From NCBI GenBank assembly GCA_913044145.1, contig CAJWOD010000012.1, positions 1 to 16,409 of the forward strand: DNA of 16,409 nt. The letters are read 5' to 3'. Of the stretch, positions 1 to 6,570 are shown one piece after another (positions within the stretch are counted from its first letter, which is position 1; the number at the start of each line of letters is the position of its first letter). The position numbers and the translations under genes are program-made. Under the pieces are notes generated by a model. It did not search any database, was not told where the DNA came from, and saw only the letters and a program-made list of their open reading frames with translations. This DNA is from an uncultured Nitrospina sp. (GTDB lineage Bacteria; Nitrospinota; Nitrospinia; Nitrospinales; VA-1).

Positions 1-269
1 AGCTTTATGTTGTTGACCCGTGTAAGAACAGGGATGCGACCTTCATTAGCAATTCGCTTTCCCATCATAATAGCACCCGTCTGAAAAATAGATTCAAATA
101 TCAAAACTCCAGGCATGATAGGTCGGTCGGGATAATGACCCCGAAAAAATGATTCTTCAGGATCAATTGCTTTTTCAGCTTTGATTGTGTCAGTAGTTTC
201 TTCTGTTACTTTATCAACAAACAAAAACGGGGGGCGATGTGGAATATATTGAAGAAAATCTTGCGACAT
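1..269 (-). CDS. FabZ-like 3-hydroxyacyl-ACP dehydratase (3' end cut by window edge)
   Basis: Hot-dog fold dehydratase of the FabZ type, expected to remove water from a 3-hydroxyacyl-ACP to give the enoyl-ACP. The gene starts at ATG 269-267 and stays open for 89 codons to the left edge, so only the N-terminal part is visible. It carries the family landmarks: PHRPPFLFVD near residues 10-19 with the catalytic His11, then HYPDRPIMPGVLIFES at about residues 45-60 with Glu59 in the place of the FabZ catalytic glutamate. FabA would have Asp there. It begins 2 bases after the stop of the upstream fabG-like gene, and a GGGGG stretch inside the end of that gene can serve as ribosome site, so the two are very probably cotranscribed. 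Because it sits in a dedicated ACP cassette, its substrate may not be the housekeeping one, so I give no gene symbol. Confidence 0.85.
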   Translation of the reverse strand, partial: MSQDFLQYIPHRPPFLFVDKVTEETTDTIKAEKAIDPEESFFRGHYPDRPIMPGVLIFESIFQTGAIMMGKRIANEGRIPVLTRVNNIK

Positions 270-271
270 TA

Positions 272-1015
272 TTATAAGCCCCCAGTTACCTCTAATACAG
301 ATCCGGTGATGTAAGAAGATTCTTTTGAAGCTAGAAAAAGTACTGGAGCGACAACATCTTGTGCAGAACCAAAGCGTTTTAGAGGAATCTGTTGTTTATA
401 GGCATTCTTTTGTTCATCGGGTAAATCGGCAATGAAATCTGTATCTATAAAACCAGGTGAAACGCAATTTACCGTAATTTTTCTGCTGGCCACTTCTTTG
501 GATAAGGATTTAACCAAGGCCACTTGCCCTGCTTTCGATGCAGCATAGTTAGCTTGTCCAGCAAAACCAAATTTACCAACCGGGGAAGTAAGGGTAATGA
601 TACGACCGTATTTTTGACGCATCATACACTGGACAGCAAGCTTGCAAACATTAAAGGCACCAGTCAAATTAGTATCAATAACATTTCTCCAGTCTTCCGT
701 TTTCATCATACCGACAATGGAATCAGCACGGATTCCTGAGCTGACAACAACGATTTGCAAAGCCCCATGTTTACTTTCAATTTCCTTAAAAAATTTTTCA
801 ACTTTATGATAATGGGTGACATCAAACTTGTGAATGTCTAGATATTTTGCATGCGCTGAATTTGTTTCAATAAACTTTTGAGCTTCTTTTTCATTGCTCC
901 GATAGGTGGCGATGACCTTTGCCCCTGCTTTGAGAAATGCTTCAGAAACAGCTCGGCCGATACCACGAGTGCCCCCAGCAACAACAGCGGTCTGTCCTTT
1001 AAAGTCGAATTTCAT
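272..1015 (-). CDS. FabG-like 3-oxoacyl-ACP reductase (SDR family)
   Basis: Short-chain dehydrogenase/reductase of 247 residues, expected to reduce a 3-oxoacyl-ACP with NADPH. The N-terminal Rossmann motif is AGGTRGIG at residues 13-20, a variant of TGxxxGxG. The catalytic set is complete: Asn115 in DTNLTG, Ser144 in LTSPVG, and Tyr157/Lys161 in YAASK. The C-terminus ITGSVLEVTGGL is typical of FabG. One departure is VVSSGI at residues 90-95 where the family normally has NNAG. The start is ATG 1015-1013; no clear Shine-Dalgarno lies before it, only a pyrimidine-rich 57-base gap after the upstream oxidoreductase gene. It is the fourth gene of the minus-strand cassette and lies 2 bases from the dehydratase gene, so it is probably the ketoreductase for acyl chains on the cassette ACP. 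A different SDR function cannot be excluded. Confidence 0.85.
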   Translation of the reverse strand: MKFDFKGQTAVVAGGTRGIGRAVSEAFLKAGAKVIATYRSNEKEAQKFIETNSAHAKYLDIHKFDVTHYHKVEKFFKEIESKHGALQIVVVSSGIRADSIVGMMKTEDWRNVIDTNLTGAFNVCKLAVQCMMRQKYGRIITLTSPVGKFGFAGQANYAASKAGQVALVKSLSKEVASRKITVNCVSPGFIDTDFIADLPDEQKNAYKQQIPLKRFGSAQDVVAPVLFLASKESSYITGSVLEVTGGL

Positions 1016-1072
1016 TGAACAATATTAAAGTAAATTTTTGAAAGAAGGAAGAAAAGAAAGGGGCTATCTTAC

Positions 1073-2521
1073 TTATGCTGTAACGAGACTTGGACTTCTT
1101 TGTCTCAAAAATTTATCTGTTTCATTGGCTACAATCACCCCATAATTGGCAGCTCCTAGCCAACCAGACATAATGATACCCACAGATCCGGCGTGAAACA
1201 GGCCGTTTATTTGTTTAGGAAGGTCACGGCTGACCTTAAGCCCTTCAAACTTAGTTCCGAAAGACGTACCCGATGGATGCAGGGTGTAACGTTTAAAAGT
1301 TTTTGGCGTTGAAGCTTCAATGTGATCTATTTTTTTGCGGATATCAGGCACATATTTTTCCAATGCATTGAGGGTGGTTTGCTCCAAATCGTTTTTATCG
1401 CGTAGATATTCTTTTTCACTGAGATTAGCCCAGTCTTCATATCTTGCGTTTGTAGAGGATACTATGGAATATCGATCGGTTCCCGGTCGAATTTCAGGAT
1501 AATAAAATGAAAAAGTACGGCTGGTAATATCCTTACTTAATATTTTTTCTGTGCAGTACTCTTCGGCCTCAGATGAAAATAGAAGGTCGCCGACATGAGG
1601 AATTTTTTCACCTTTTTTAACTCCCATATAGACCTGACAACTTGAATTATTAAGCCGAACATTTTTTACATCTTTAATATATTCTGGGCCAAACTTTTCC
1701 TCACCCACGAGTTGCTCGATAGTCGTCATGATATTGGAATTTGAAAGAACGGATTTGCAGGCAATATCTTGACCGTTTATGCGAACTCCTTGCACTGTTT
1801 TATCTTCTACATAAATTTTTTCAACCATACAGTGGGTGCGTATGTCCACTCCATTTTGTAAAAGTTCCTTTTTCATTTCCTTAATCAGGTGGTCGGTGCC
1901 GCCCTGATAGGTGAAGACCCCTTTATCCATAAAGTTCGAGAAGACTATGCCATAGGTTATTGCTGGATCATCAAGTGTTGAACCATTCGCATATGTGATG
2001 GGTTCCATAAGGAATCGCCAAACATCGGTGCGGCCAGGAAAATATTTTTCAAACAACTCACGTGTAGTCATGACTATGTCATCGTAAAAATTCATTCCAC
2101 GGGCGGTTTGAAAGAATTCGTCTATAACCTCCTTAAGTATGCCGAAACGTTCCTTTAGTATATGGCTGAAATCTAATTTATCGAAAGAGGTATTCACAGA
2201 AAATTGGGGGTTATCGAAACGGACGTTTTTGAGTTGAATAACCCGGTTGGAGATATCTTGTGACCAGTATTTCCGAAGCGTTTTAATCATTCCGCAAGGA
2301 AAACCATGCAGGGAAATATCCATGATATGCCCCCCCTTGCGCTTGAACCAAGTTGCCATTCCTCCGAGGTTATAATGGTGTTCGGCCAGCAAGACTTTAT
2401 GACCCAGCTTGGCAAGGAGGTTGGCGGAGGTCATGCCCGCTAAGCCGCTTCCTATGACAACCGTGTCGTACGCCGACCGAATGTCTTTTAACCAGTTTCG
2501 TTGCAGTTGTGGTTTATTCAT
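1073..2521 (-). CDS. CrtI/carotenoid-isomerase-like FAD-dependent oxidoreductase (copy A)
   Basis: Flavoprotein of 482 residues in the phytoene desaturase / carotenoid isomerase / retinol saturase superfamily. The dinucleotide-binding fold is near the N-terminus: VVIGSGLAGM at residues 21-30 with Gly24, Gly26 and Gly29, then the acidic ribose-binding residue Glu47 and LGG at 52-54. The C-terminal FAD segment LFHAGSVGI followed by GWLGAANYG is also present. Such enzymes desaturate, saturate or isomerise conjugated polyene chains; the substrate cannot be read from sequence. The first 17 residues precede the Rossmann fold as a short extension. The start ATG 2521-2519 is directly preceded by an in-frame TGA, so it cannot extend upstream. 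The gap to the neighbouring, distantly similar gene is 31 bases. Its place between an ACP and FabG/FabZ-like genes suggests action on an ACP-bound or freshly released acyl chain rather than on a C40 carotenoid. Confidence 0.8.
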   Translation of the reverse strand: MNKPQLQRNWLKDIRSAYDTVVIGSGLAGMTSANLLAKLGHKVLLAEHHYNLGGMATWFKRKGGHIMDISLHGFPCGMIKTLRKYWSQDISNRVIQLKNVRFDNPQFSVNTSFDKLDFSHILKERFGILKEVIDEFFQTARGMNFYDDIVMTTRELFEKYFPGRTDVWRFLMEPITYANGSTLDDPAITYGIVFSNFMDKGVFTYQGGTDHLIKEMKKELLQNGVDIRTHCMVEKIYVEDKTVQGVRINGQDIACKSVLSNSNIMTTIEQLVGEEKFGPEYIKDVKNVRLNNSSCQVYMGVKKGEKIPHVGDLLFSSEAEEYCTEKILSKDITSRTFSFYYPEIRPGTDRYSIVSSTNARYEDWANLSEKEYLRDKNDLEQTTLNALEKYVPDIRKKIDHIEASTPKTFKRYTLHPSGTSFGTKFEGLKVSRDLPKQINGLFHAGSVGIIMSGWLGAANYGVIVANETDKFLRQRSPSLVTA

Positions 2522-2552
2522 TCACTTTTCGCATTTCAATTATTGCTTACGC

Positions 2553-3938
2553 TTATTTCCGTAAAACATGGAGATTGGCCATTGAAATACCACTCAATGT
2601 GGCCCCAATAATGCCTAAAAACCCCTGGTCCGTTCCACAGATAAATAGGTTTTTAACAGGAGTTTTACCATTTTTTATTTTACGTGGAGACCCATAAACT
2701 GCTCCGTTAAGGTGGCCGGTATATTTTTTTATGGTCTTCGGCGTAAACGAATCTAAAAATACCATATTATCCCTAAAATCGGGGAAAAATGTGAATACCG
2801 ATTCCAGCGCCTTATTTCGCCATTTTTTTTTGGCTGCGATATAGTCGCTTCGCGGTAATGAGTTCCATTGGGCAAAGTTTGCCATATTGGTTAGTCGAAT
2901 CAGACCCTCTTTCAGGGGTTGAGGGTAATTAAAATTATTAGAACAGCAGAGAACCCCCGAAGTAATGCTGATCATTTCATCAGGCACTTTATAGTCAAAT
3001 TTTGGCTGGGTAGAAAAAAAGACGATGCTCTTGTCATAACCCAAATCTCGTGGTTCTCGATCGACAACAAATAAAGACTCCATAAAAGAAACCTGACCGG
3101 TTTCACAATCTTCTGTTTCATATAACTTTGGGGAGCAACATTTCAAAGTTTCCACATAACCGATAGAAGAAATGACCTTCTCGCAGACCAACTTCTCGCC
3201 ATTTTCAAGGTTTATAGATTCTACAGTTCCTTTTTCTGCATTGATGGAAGTTACCCCAGACCCCATACGTAACTCTCCACCCAGTTGTTTGAACCTTTCT
3301 TCAAGCAAATGCAATATGTAATTCATCCCACCCACTGGCTTAGCGAAGCCTTCTACAAAGATACTTTTGAACATGATGACGAACTGGTAAAAATCCATAT
3401 CGCCCTCACGGGCGTTACCGTAATACATCAAAGGGCAGTTTAGCATGTCGATTAAAATAGGGTTTCTTATAAAACGTTCCAGAATAGGACGGGACTCTAA
3501 CACTTCTTGATTCTTCAGATTTAGCTCGTCAAATGAAAGAATTTTTTCAACGAGTTTGTTGAACCCATCAATTTCTTGCGGGAACTGATCGGCGACATCC
3601 TGCCGAAAAAACTCAAAATCATTGGTGAAGCGCAAAACGTGTTCTGGAAAGCGGATTTCTGAAATATGTTGCTGGCAAAGGCGAAAATCGTCATGACTAA
3701 AGCGCAGTTGCTTGAGAAGTTTACCAAGGGGTGAATTACGAACTCCTTTCGGAGTGAAGTTGGTCATTGCATGTAAGCCAACATCAAAAGTTCGATTCTT
3801 GCGGACATAATAAGAGTTCAAACCACCCAACACGGTGTGTTTTTCAACGATACAAACTTTTTTGTTGAACATGGCCAGGCGAATGCCCGCAGCCAATCCG
3901 GACAGGCCGGAACCTATAATTATCGCATCGTATCCCAT
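2553..3938 (-). CDS. CrtI/carotenoid-isomerase-like FAD-dependent oxidoreductase (copy B)
   Basis: Flavoprotein of 461 residues in the same superfamily as its downstream neighbour but clearly divergent from it. The FAD fold opens right at the N-terminus (AIIIGSGLSG, with Gly9, Gly11 and Gly14), followed by the acidic residue Glu32 in VEKH and LGG at about 38-40. The C-terminal FAD motif is NLFICGTDQGFLGIIGATLSG. The middle holds the variable substrate-binding region. The start ATG 3938-3936 has no Shine-Dalgarno; a TATACT/TATAAC stretch just upstream could be a weak promoter, but I see no matching -35. It lies 103 bases downstream of the ACP gene and 31 bases upstream of copy A. Two unequal CrtI-like enzymes in one ACP cassette suggests two successive redox or isomerisation steps on one acyl chain. 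A carotenoid role is the main alternative, but no phytoene synthase is visible. Confidence 0.8.
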   Translation of the reverse strand: MGYDAIIIGSGLSGLAAGIRLAMFNKKVCIVEKHTVLGGLNSYYVRKNRTFDVGLHAMTNFTPKGVRNSPLGKLLKQLRFSHDDFRLCQQHISEIRFPEHVLRFTNDFEFFRQDVADQFPQEIDGFNKLVEKILSFDELNLKNQEVLESRPILERFIRNPILIDMLNCPLMYYGNAREGDMDFYQFVIMFKSIFVEGFAKPVGGMNYILHLLEERFKQLGGELRMGSGVTSINAEKGTVESINLENGEKLVCEKVISSIGYVETLKCCSPKLYETEDCETGQVSFMESLFVVDREPRDLGYDKSIVFFSTQPKFDYKVPDEMISITSGVLCCSNNFNYPQPLKEGLIRLTNMANFAQWNSLPRSDYIAAKKKWRNKALESVFTFFPDFRDNMVFLDSFTPKTIKKYTGHLNGAVYGSPRKIKNGKTPVKNLFICGTDQGFLGIIGATLSGISMANLHVLRK

Positions 3939-4041
3939 AGGTTATATAGTATAGATCAACTATTAATTAAACGCTGGCAGTTTCATCACCATAATTTGAA
4001 TTAGATGGGGTTTTTTGGATCAAAAATGCGGGAGGGAAGAT

Positions 4042-4305
4042 CTAGCTTGCAGCAAGTCTGTCTTTCAATAGTGGTTGCAGGTAGGTAATGCAACCAGCCA
4101 ATGTAGCTAAATGCTCATAATCTTTTTCAGGAACTTCAATGTTAAAACGCTTTCTCAGTTCCATAACAATATCTAGAAAATCCATAGAGTCCAGATCAAT
4201 CTGGTCCCTTAACTTGGTATTGTCATCAATTGAGCTGATATCCTCATCGGGAGCGATATCCTCAAGTATGTTCAAAATGATCTGCCGTACTTCGTCAATG
4301 GTCAT
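4042..4305 (-). CDS. Acyl carrier protein of a dedicated acyl-chain cassette
   Basis: Phosphopantetheine-binding acyl carrier protein of 87 residues. The attachment motif is LDSMDF with Ser40 as the predicted 4'-phosphopantetheine site, followed by the acidic helix II region (IVMELRKRFNIEVPE). The N-terminal helix and the later YEHLATLAGCITYL segment fit the four-helix ACP fold. It is not the housekeeping AcpP type, whose motif is normally DSLDTVE; this form is usual for ACPs of secondary or specialised acyl pathways. The start ATG 4305-4303 has a strong AAGGAGA Shine-Dalgarno about 8 bases upstream, and the gene is the first of the visible minus-strand cassette. The downstream FAD oxidoreductases, ketoreductase and dehydratase presumably work on chains tethered to it. 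Confidence 0.9.
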   Translation of the reverse strand: MTIDEVRQIILNILEDIAPDEDISSIDDNTKLRDQIDLDSMDFLDIVMELRKRFNIEVPEKDYEHLATLAGCITYLQPLLKDRLAAS

Positions 4306-4567
4306 TAATAATCTCCTTAATACGCCTGATTTTAGTTTAAGGTTTAGTAGATTTCAAGCCTAAAATCAGTAGCCGACTGTCACTGAAGACTTAGCGAAAT
4401 TTACCATTTCACAGACAATATTTGTTGATTGGTTAGGCTATAAGGACCCCTAAGTAGCCCTTTTTGTCGGTTCTTAGTTTATATATTAAAAATCATATAA
4501 GCATGAGGATATGTTAATTACCAATTGCGGGACTAAAAATTTGGGCCTAAAAATGAATTTTTCTCCA
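4306..4567. other. AT-rich intergenic region between TPR lipoprotein gene and ACP gene
   Basis: This 262-base gap contains no open reading frame I would defend. It should hold the promoter of the minus-strand ACP cassette, but I cannot name convincing -35/-10 boxes. One imperfect hairpin is visible at 4436-4459 (GGCTA pairing with TAGCC, plus an inner AGG/CCT pair), followed on the plus strand by TTTTT at 4461-4465. No plus-strand gene precedes it, so a terminator role is doubtful. No repeat or RNA gene is recognised. Confidence 0.4.
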
Positions 4568-5215
4568 TTATTGAGATTTCACCATAGGGGGTTTCTGGGA
4601 CTTTATTCTTTCGATACGACGACGTGCTTCAGCTGAGTGTCTCGGGCTGTTGGGGTATTGGGCCAGAAAGACTTCATACTCTTCCAGCGAGTTGGATCTT
4701 TTCACTTGTTCAAAAATATTATTCACCATTGTTTGGATTTGCAATACCACTTTTTTACGTTCAGGCTCCTCAGATAGCTTTGCGATGCGTTTTAAAGATT
4801 GGATAGCAGTGTCATAATCTTTATTCTCACGTAATAGCGTTACCTGAAACCGCAAAGTTCGTTTTAAATTTTCTTTAATTTTTTGGTCAAAGGGTTCGAG
4901 GTCTAGGCCGGTTTCAAAAGCGGAAAGAGCCAGAGATAACTGGCCGTTAGCATAATAAACCATACCCAAATTGTTATAACCTCGAAATGACCTCGGGTTG
5001 TTTTCTAAAAAGCGTGTCCAGAGACCTATGGAAGATTTCAGTTTGTTATTTCTTTTTTGTTGCAATGCCAGAGAAAATAACTTTCGTTCAGATATTAGCA
5101 GGTGCTCGGGTGGCATTTCAAAATAAGGATTTGCAGCTTGGGGAGCCTTAGCGCAAGAACAGGCCCCTAACAAAAAAACCAATATTAAAAAATGCCGAAC
5201 CGCAAATAACCTCAT
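4568..5215 (-). CDS. TPR-containing lipoprotein, function unknown
   Basis: Predicted membrane-anchored lipoprotein of 215 residues. The N-terminus has a positive start, a hydrophobic stretch (FLILVFLLG) and a lipobox LLGAC with Cys19 as the lipidation site. Cys21 follows closely. At about residues 58-130 lies tetratricopeptide-like helix-turn-helix material; the clearest unit is NLGMVYYANGQLSLALSAFETGLDLEP near 82-108. A C-terminal segment (YEVFLAQYPNSPRHSAEARRRIERIK, about 180-205) resembles the last TPR unit of YbgF/BamD-like periplasmic proteins. Such proteins scaffold envelope complexes, but no particular partner can be inferred. The start ATG 5215-5213 has GGAG about 10 bases upstream. 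It is divergent from the thiamine operon and points the same way as the ACP cassette, 262 bases before it; whether it belongs to that unit is unclear. Confidence 0.75.
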   Translation of the reverse strand: MRLFAVRHFLILVFLLGACSCAKAPQAANPYFEMPPEHLLISERKLFSLALQQKRNNKLKSSIGLWTRFLENNPRSFRGYNNLGMVYYANGQLSLALSAFETGLDLEPFDQKIKENLKRTLRFQVTLLRENKDYDTAIQSLKRIAKLSEEPERKKVVLQIQTMVNNIFEQVKRSNSLEEYEVFLAQYPNSPRHSAEARRRIERIKSQKPPMVKSQ

Positions 5216-5256
5216 AAAATCAATACTCCTCTAAATTATTTTTCCGTCAATAAAAC

Positions 5257-5284
5257 TTGACTTGTATTTTGTATGAAATAATCT
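5257..5284 (+). promoter_or_regulatory. Candidate sigma70-type promoter of the thiamine operon
   Basis: TTGACT at 5257-5262 and TAATCT at 5279-5284 are 16 bases apart. Transcription would begin near 5291, just before the first helix of the TPP riboswitch at 5298, which is the expected arrangement. The -35 box is good and the -10 box only fair. Confidence 0.45.
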
Positions 5285-5297
5285 TATCTTAGCATGA

Positions 5298-5383
5298 TCA
5301 CTAGGGGCGTTTTTAAACTGAGAGTCCTTTTTACCGGACGACCCTTTGAACCTGATCTGGATCATACCAGCGAAGGGAAGTGA
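5298..5383 (+). promoter_or_regulatory. TPP riboswitch (THI-box) controlling thiSGEC
   Basis: A thiamine pyrophosphate-sensing mRNA leader. The family landmarks can be read directly: CTGAGA at 5318-5323, a GTCC/GGAC helix after it, ACCCTTTGAACC, then CTGATCTGGATCATACCAG and CGAAGGGAAG ending near 5380. The closing helix P1 is TCACT (5298-5302) with AGTGA (5379-5383). TPP binding to this aptamer normally lowers expression of thiamine genes. The intrinsic terminator at 5402-5441 and the thiSGEC genes that follow make transcriptional attenuation the likely mechanism. Confidence 0.96.
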
Positions 5384-5401
5384 AGCCATCTGAAAAGATA
5401 C

Positions 5402-5441
5402 GCTGCATTTCCTTAGTCTGGTTTGGGATGCGGCTTTTTTT
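5402..5441 (+). terminator. Riboswitch-linked intrinsic terminator
   Basis: GCTGCAT (5402-5408) pairs with ATGCGGC (5428-5434), extendable inward by a few wobble pairs, and a run of seven T residues follows at 5435-5441. It lies 19 bases after the TPP aptamer and before thiS, as expected for a terminator that forms when TPP is bound. An alternative pairing of AAGCC.ATC (5383-5390) with GAT..GGCTT (5427-5436) would destroy the terminator and is a possible antiterminator. Confidence 0.75.
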
Positions 5442-5526
5442 ATATCCCCCCTTATTTCTTTTCAGGTTCCACTTTAATATTGGTCGAGTTTTTCGAAGAC
5501 TTAATAAGCTGACCGGCTATTGTTTC

Positions 5527-5532
5527 AGGAGA
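5527..5532 (+). promoter_or_regulatory. Shine-Dalgarno site that fixes the GTG start of thiS
   Basis: AGGAGA lies 8 bases before GTG 5541 and inside the frame of the more upstream TTG at 5520. A ribosome site in this position favours GTG 5541 over TTG 5520 as the start. Confidence 0.7.
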
Positions 5533-5540
5533 ATTTTTTC

Positions 5541-5744
5541 GTGGAATTAACCATCAATGGTGAAAAACGAGAGATTATAAAAAGCCAGAACCTTTCTGAT
5601 TTAGTAAAAGAACTGGATATCAAGGCACCCAATTTTGCCATGGCCCTGAATCAGCAAGTTGTTCCTAAATCAAAATACTATTCGACTATTATTAAAGAAA
5701 ATGATCAGATAGAAATCGTCCATGCAGTCGGAGGCGGTATTTAA
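5541..5744 (+). CDS. thiS: ThiS, sulfur carrier protein for thiazole synthesis
   Basis: Small ubiquitin-like sulfur carrier of 67 residues. It is adenylated by ThiF and then carries the thiocarboxylate sulfur to ThiG for the thiazole ring of thiamine. Seen here: a beta-grasp pattern starting ELTINGEKREI, the ALNQQVVPKSKY segment typical of ThiS, and a glycine-rich end IVHAVGGGI. I chose GTG 5541 because AGGAGA lies 8 bases upstream; the frame is open back to TTG 5520, but that would add seven residues of non-family sequence. The odd point is the extreme C-terminus: an isoleucine follows the GGG, whereas the active ThiS tail in E. coli ends in GG. The gene opens the thiSGEC operon behind the TPP riboswitch, 30 bases before thiG. 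Confidence 0.9.
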   Translation: MELTINGEKREIIKSQNLSDLVKELDIKAPNFAMALNQQVVPKSKYYSTIIKENDQIEIVHAVGGGI

Positions 5745-5774
5745 TCAATATTTTTATTTTAATGTTTGGAGAAT

Positions 5775-6557
5775 ATGAACAAGAATAAAGAGTTTATGAA
5801 AATAGGCGACAAAACCTTTCATTCAAGGTTGATTGTCGGCACAGGAAAATACAAAGACTTTAATGAAACTCGGAAAGCTATAGAAATTTCTGGTGCCGAG
5901 ATGGTCACTCTGGCTGTGCGCCGCATTGAATTGGATAAAAATAAAGACTCTATTCTCAATCATCTCGATCCCAAGAAATACACCTTTCTCCCCAATACAG
6001 CTGGCTGCTATTCGGTTAGGGACGCAGTGATGACCTGTGAGCTGGCAAGAGAGGCAGGACTTGGTAATATTGTCAAAGTAGAAGTAATTGGTGATGAGAA
6101 AACCCTATTCCCCGATAACGAAGCAACCCTGGAGGCTTCGAAACTTTTAATTAAAGATGGTTTTCATGTGTTGCCCTATTGTACTGACGATGTTGTACTC
6201 TGCAAGAAATTGGAGGATGCAGGGTGCTCAGCGGTTATGCCACTTGCCGCTCCTATAGGATCAGGATTGGGTATAAGAAACCCTTATAATATTAAATTGA
6301 TTTTGCAAGCTGTTAAATGTCCCGTCATCATTGATGCGGGTGTTGGAACTGCTTCGGACGCAAGTCGTGCAATGGAGCTGGGTGTCGACGGAATTTTAAT
6401 GAACACTGCTATTGCCGGCGCGAAGGATCCATTAAAAATGTCCATGGCAATGAAAATGGCAGTAGAGTGCGGGCGAATGGCTTATGAAGCAGGAAGAATT
6501 CCCAGAAAACTTTATGCTTCAGCGAGCAGTCCGATGGATGGGTTGATTGACCTTTAA
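5775..6557 (+). CDS. thiG: ThiG, thiazole synthase
   Basis: TIM-barrel thiazole synthase that condenses 1-deoxy-D-xylulose 5-phosphate, dehydroglycine and ThiS-thiocarboxylate sulfur into the thiazole phosphate moiety. From ATG 5775 it is 260 residues, close to the family length. Family segments are LIVGTGKYKDF, the imine-forming lysine region IVKVEVIGDEKTLFPD (Lys101 in this numbering), FHVLPYCTDDVVLCKKLEDAGC, MPLAAPIGSG and the phosphate-binding VDGILMNTAIA. Start choice is uncertain: GGAG ends only 3 bases before ATG 5775. TTG 5766 or ATG 5796 (giving MKIGDKTFHS, the usual family N-terminus) are alternatives. It follows thiS by 30 bases and precedes thiE by 13. ThiF and a dehydroglycine source (ThiH or ThiO) are not in this window and must be encoded elsewhere. 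Confidence 0.95.
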   Translation: MNKNKEFMKIGDKTFHSRLIVGTGKYKDFNETRKAIEISGAEMVTLAVRRIELDKNKDSILNHLDPKKYTFLPNTAGCYSVRDAVMTCELAREAGLGNIVKVEVIGDEKTLFPDNEATLEASKLLIKDGFHVLPYCTDDVVLCKKLEDAGCSAVMPLAAPIGSGLGIRNPYNIKLILQAVKCPVIIDAGVGTASDASRAMELGVDGILMNTAIAGAKDPLKMSMAMKMAVECGRMAYEAGRIPRKLYASASSPMDGLIDL

Positions 6558-6570
6558 CTTTTAAGACGAA

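Noticed and set aside
4436..4465. Terminator-like hairpin with T-run on the plus strand
   Set aside because: The stem is interrupted and no plus-strand gene lies upstream; it could be chance in AT-rich DNA.
5520..5540. TTG 5520 as the thiS start
   Set aside because: The Shine-Dalgarno AGGAGA lies inside this extension and points to GTG 5541; the added residues do not fit ThiS.
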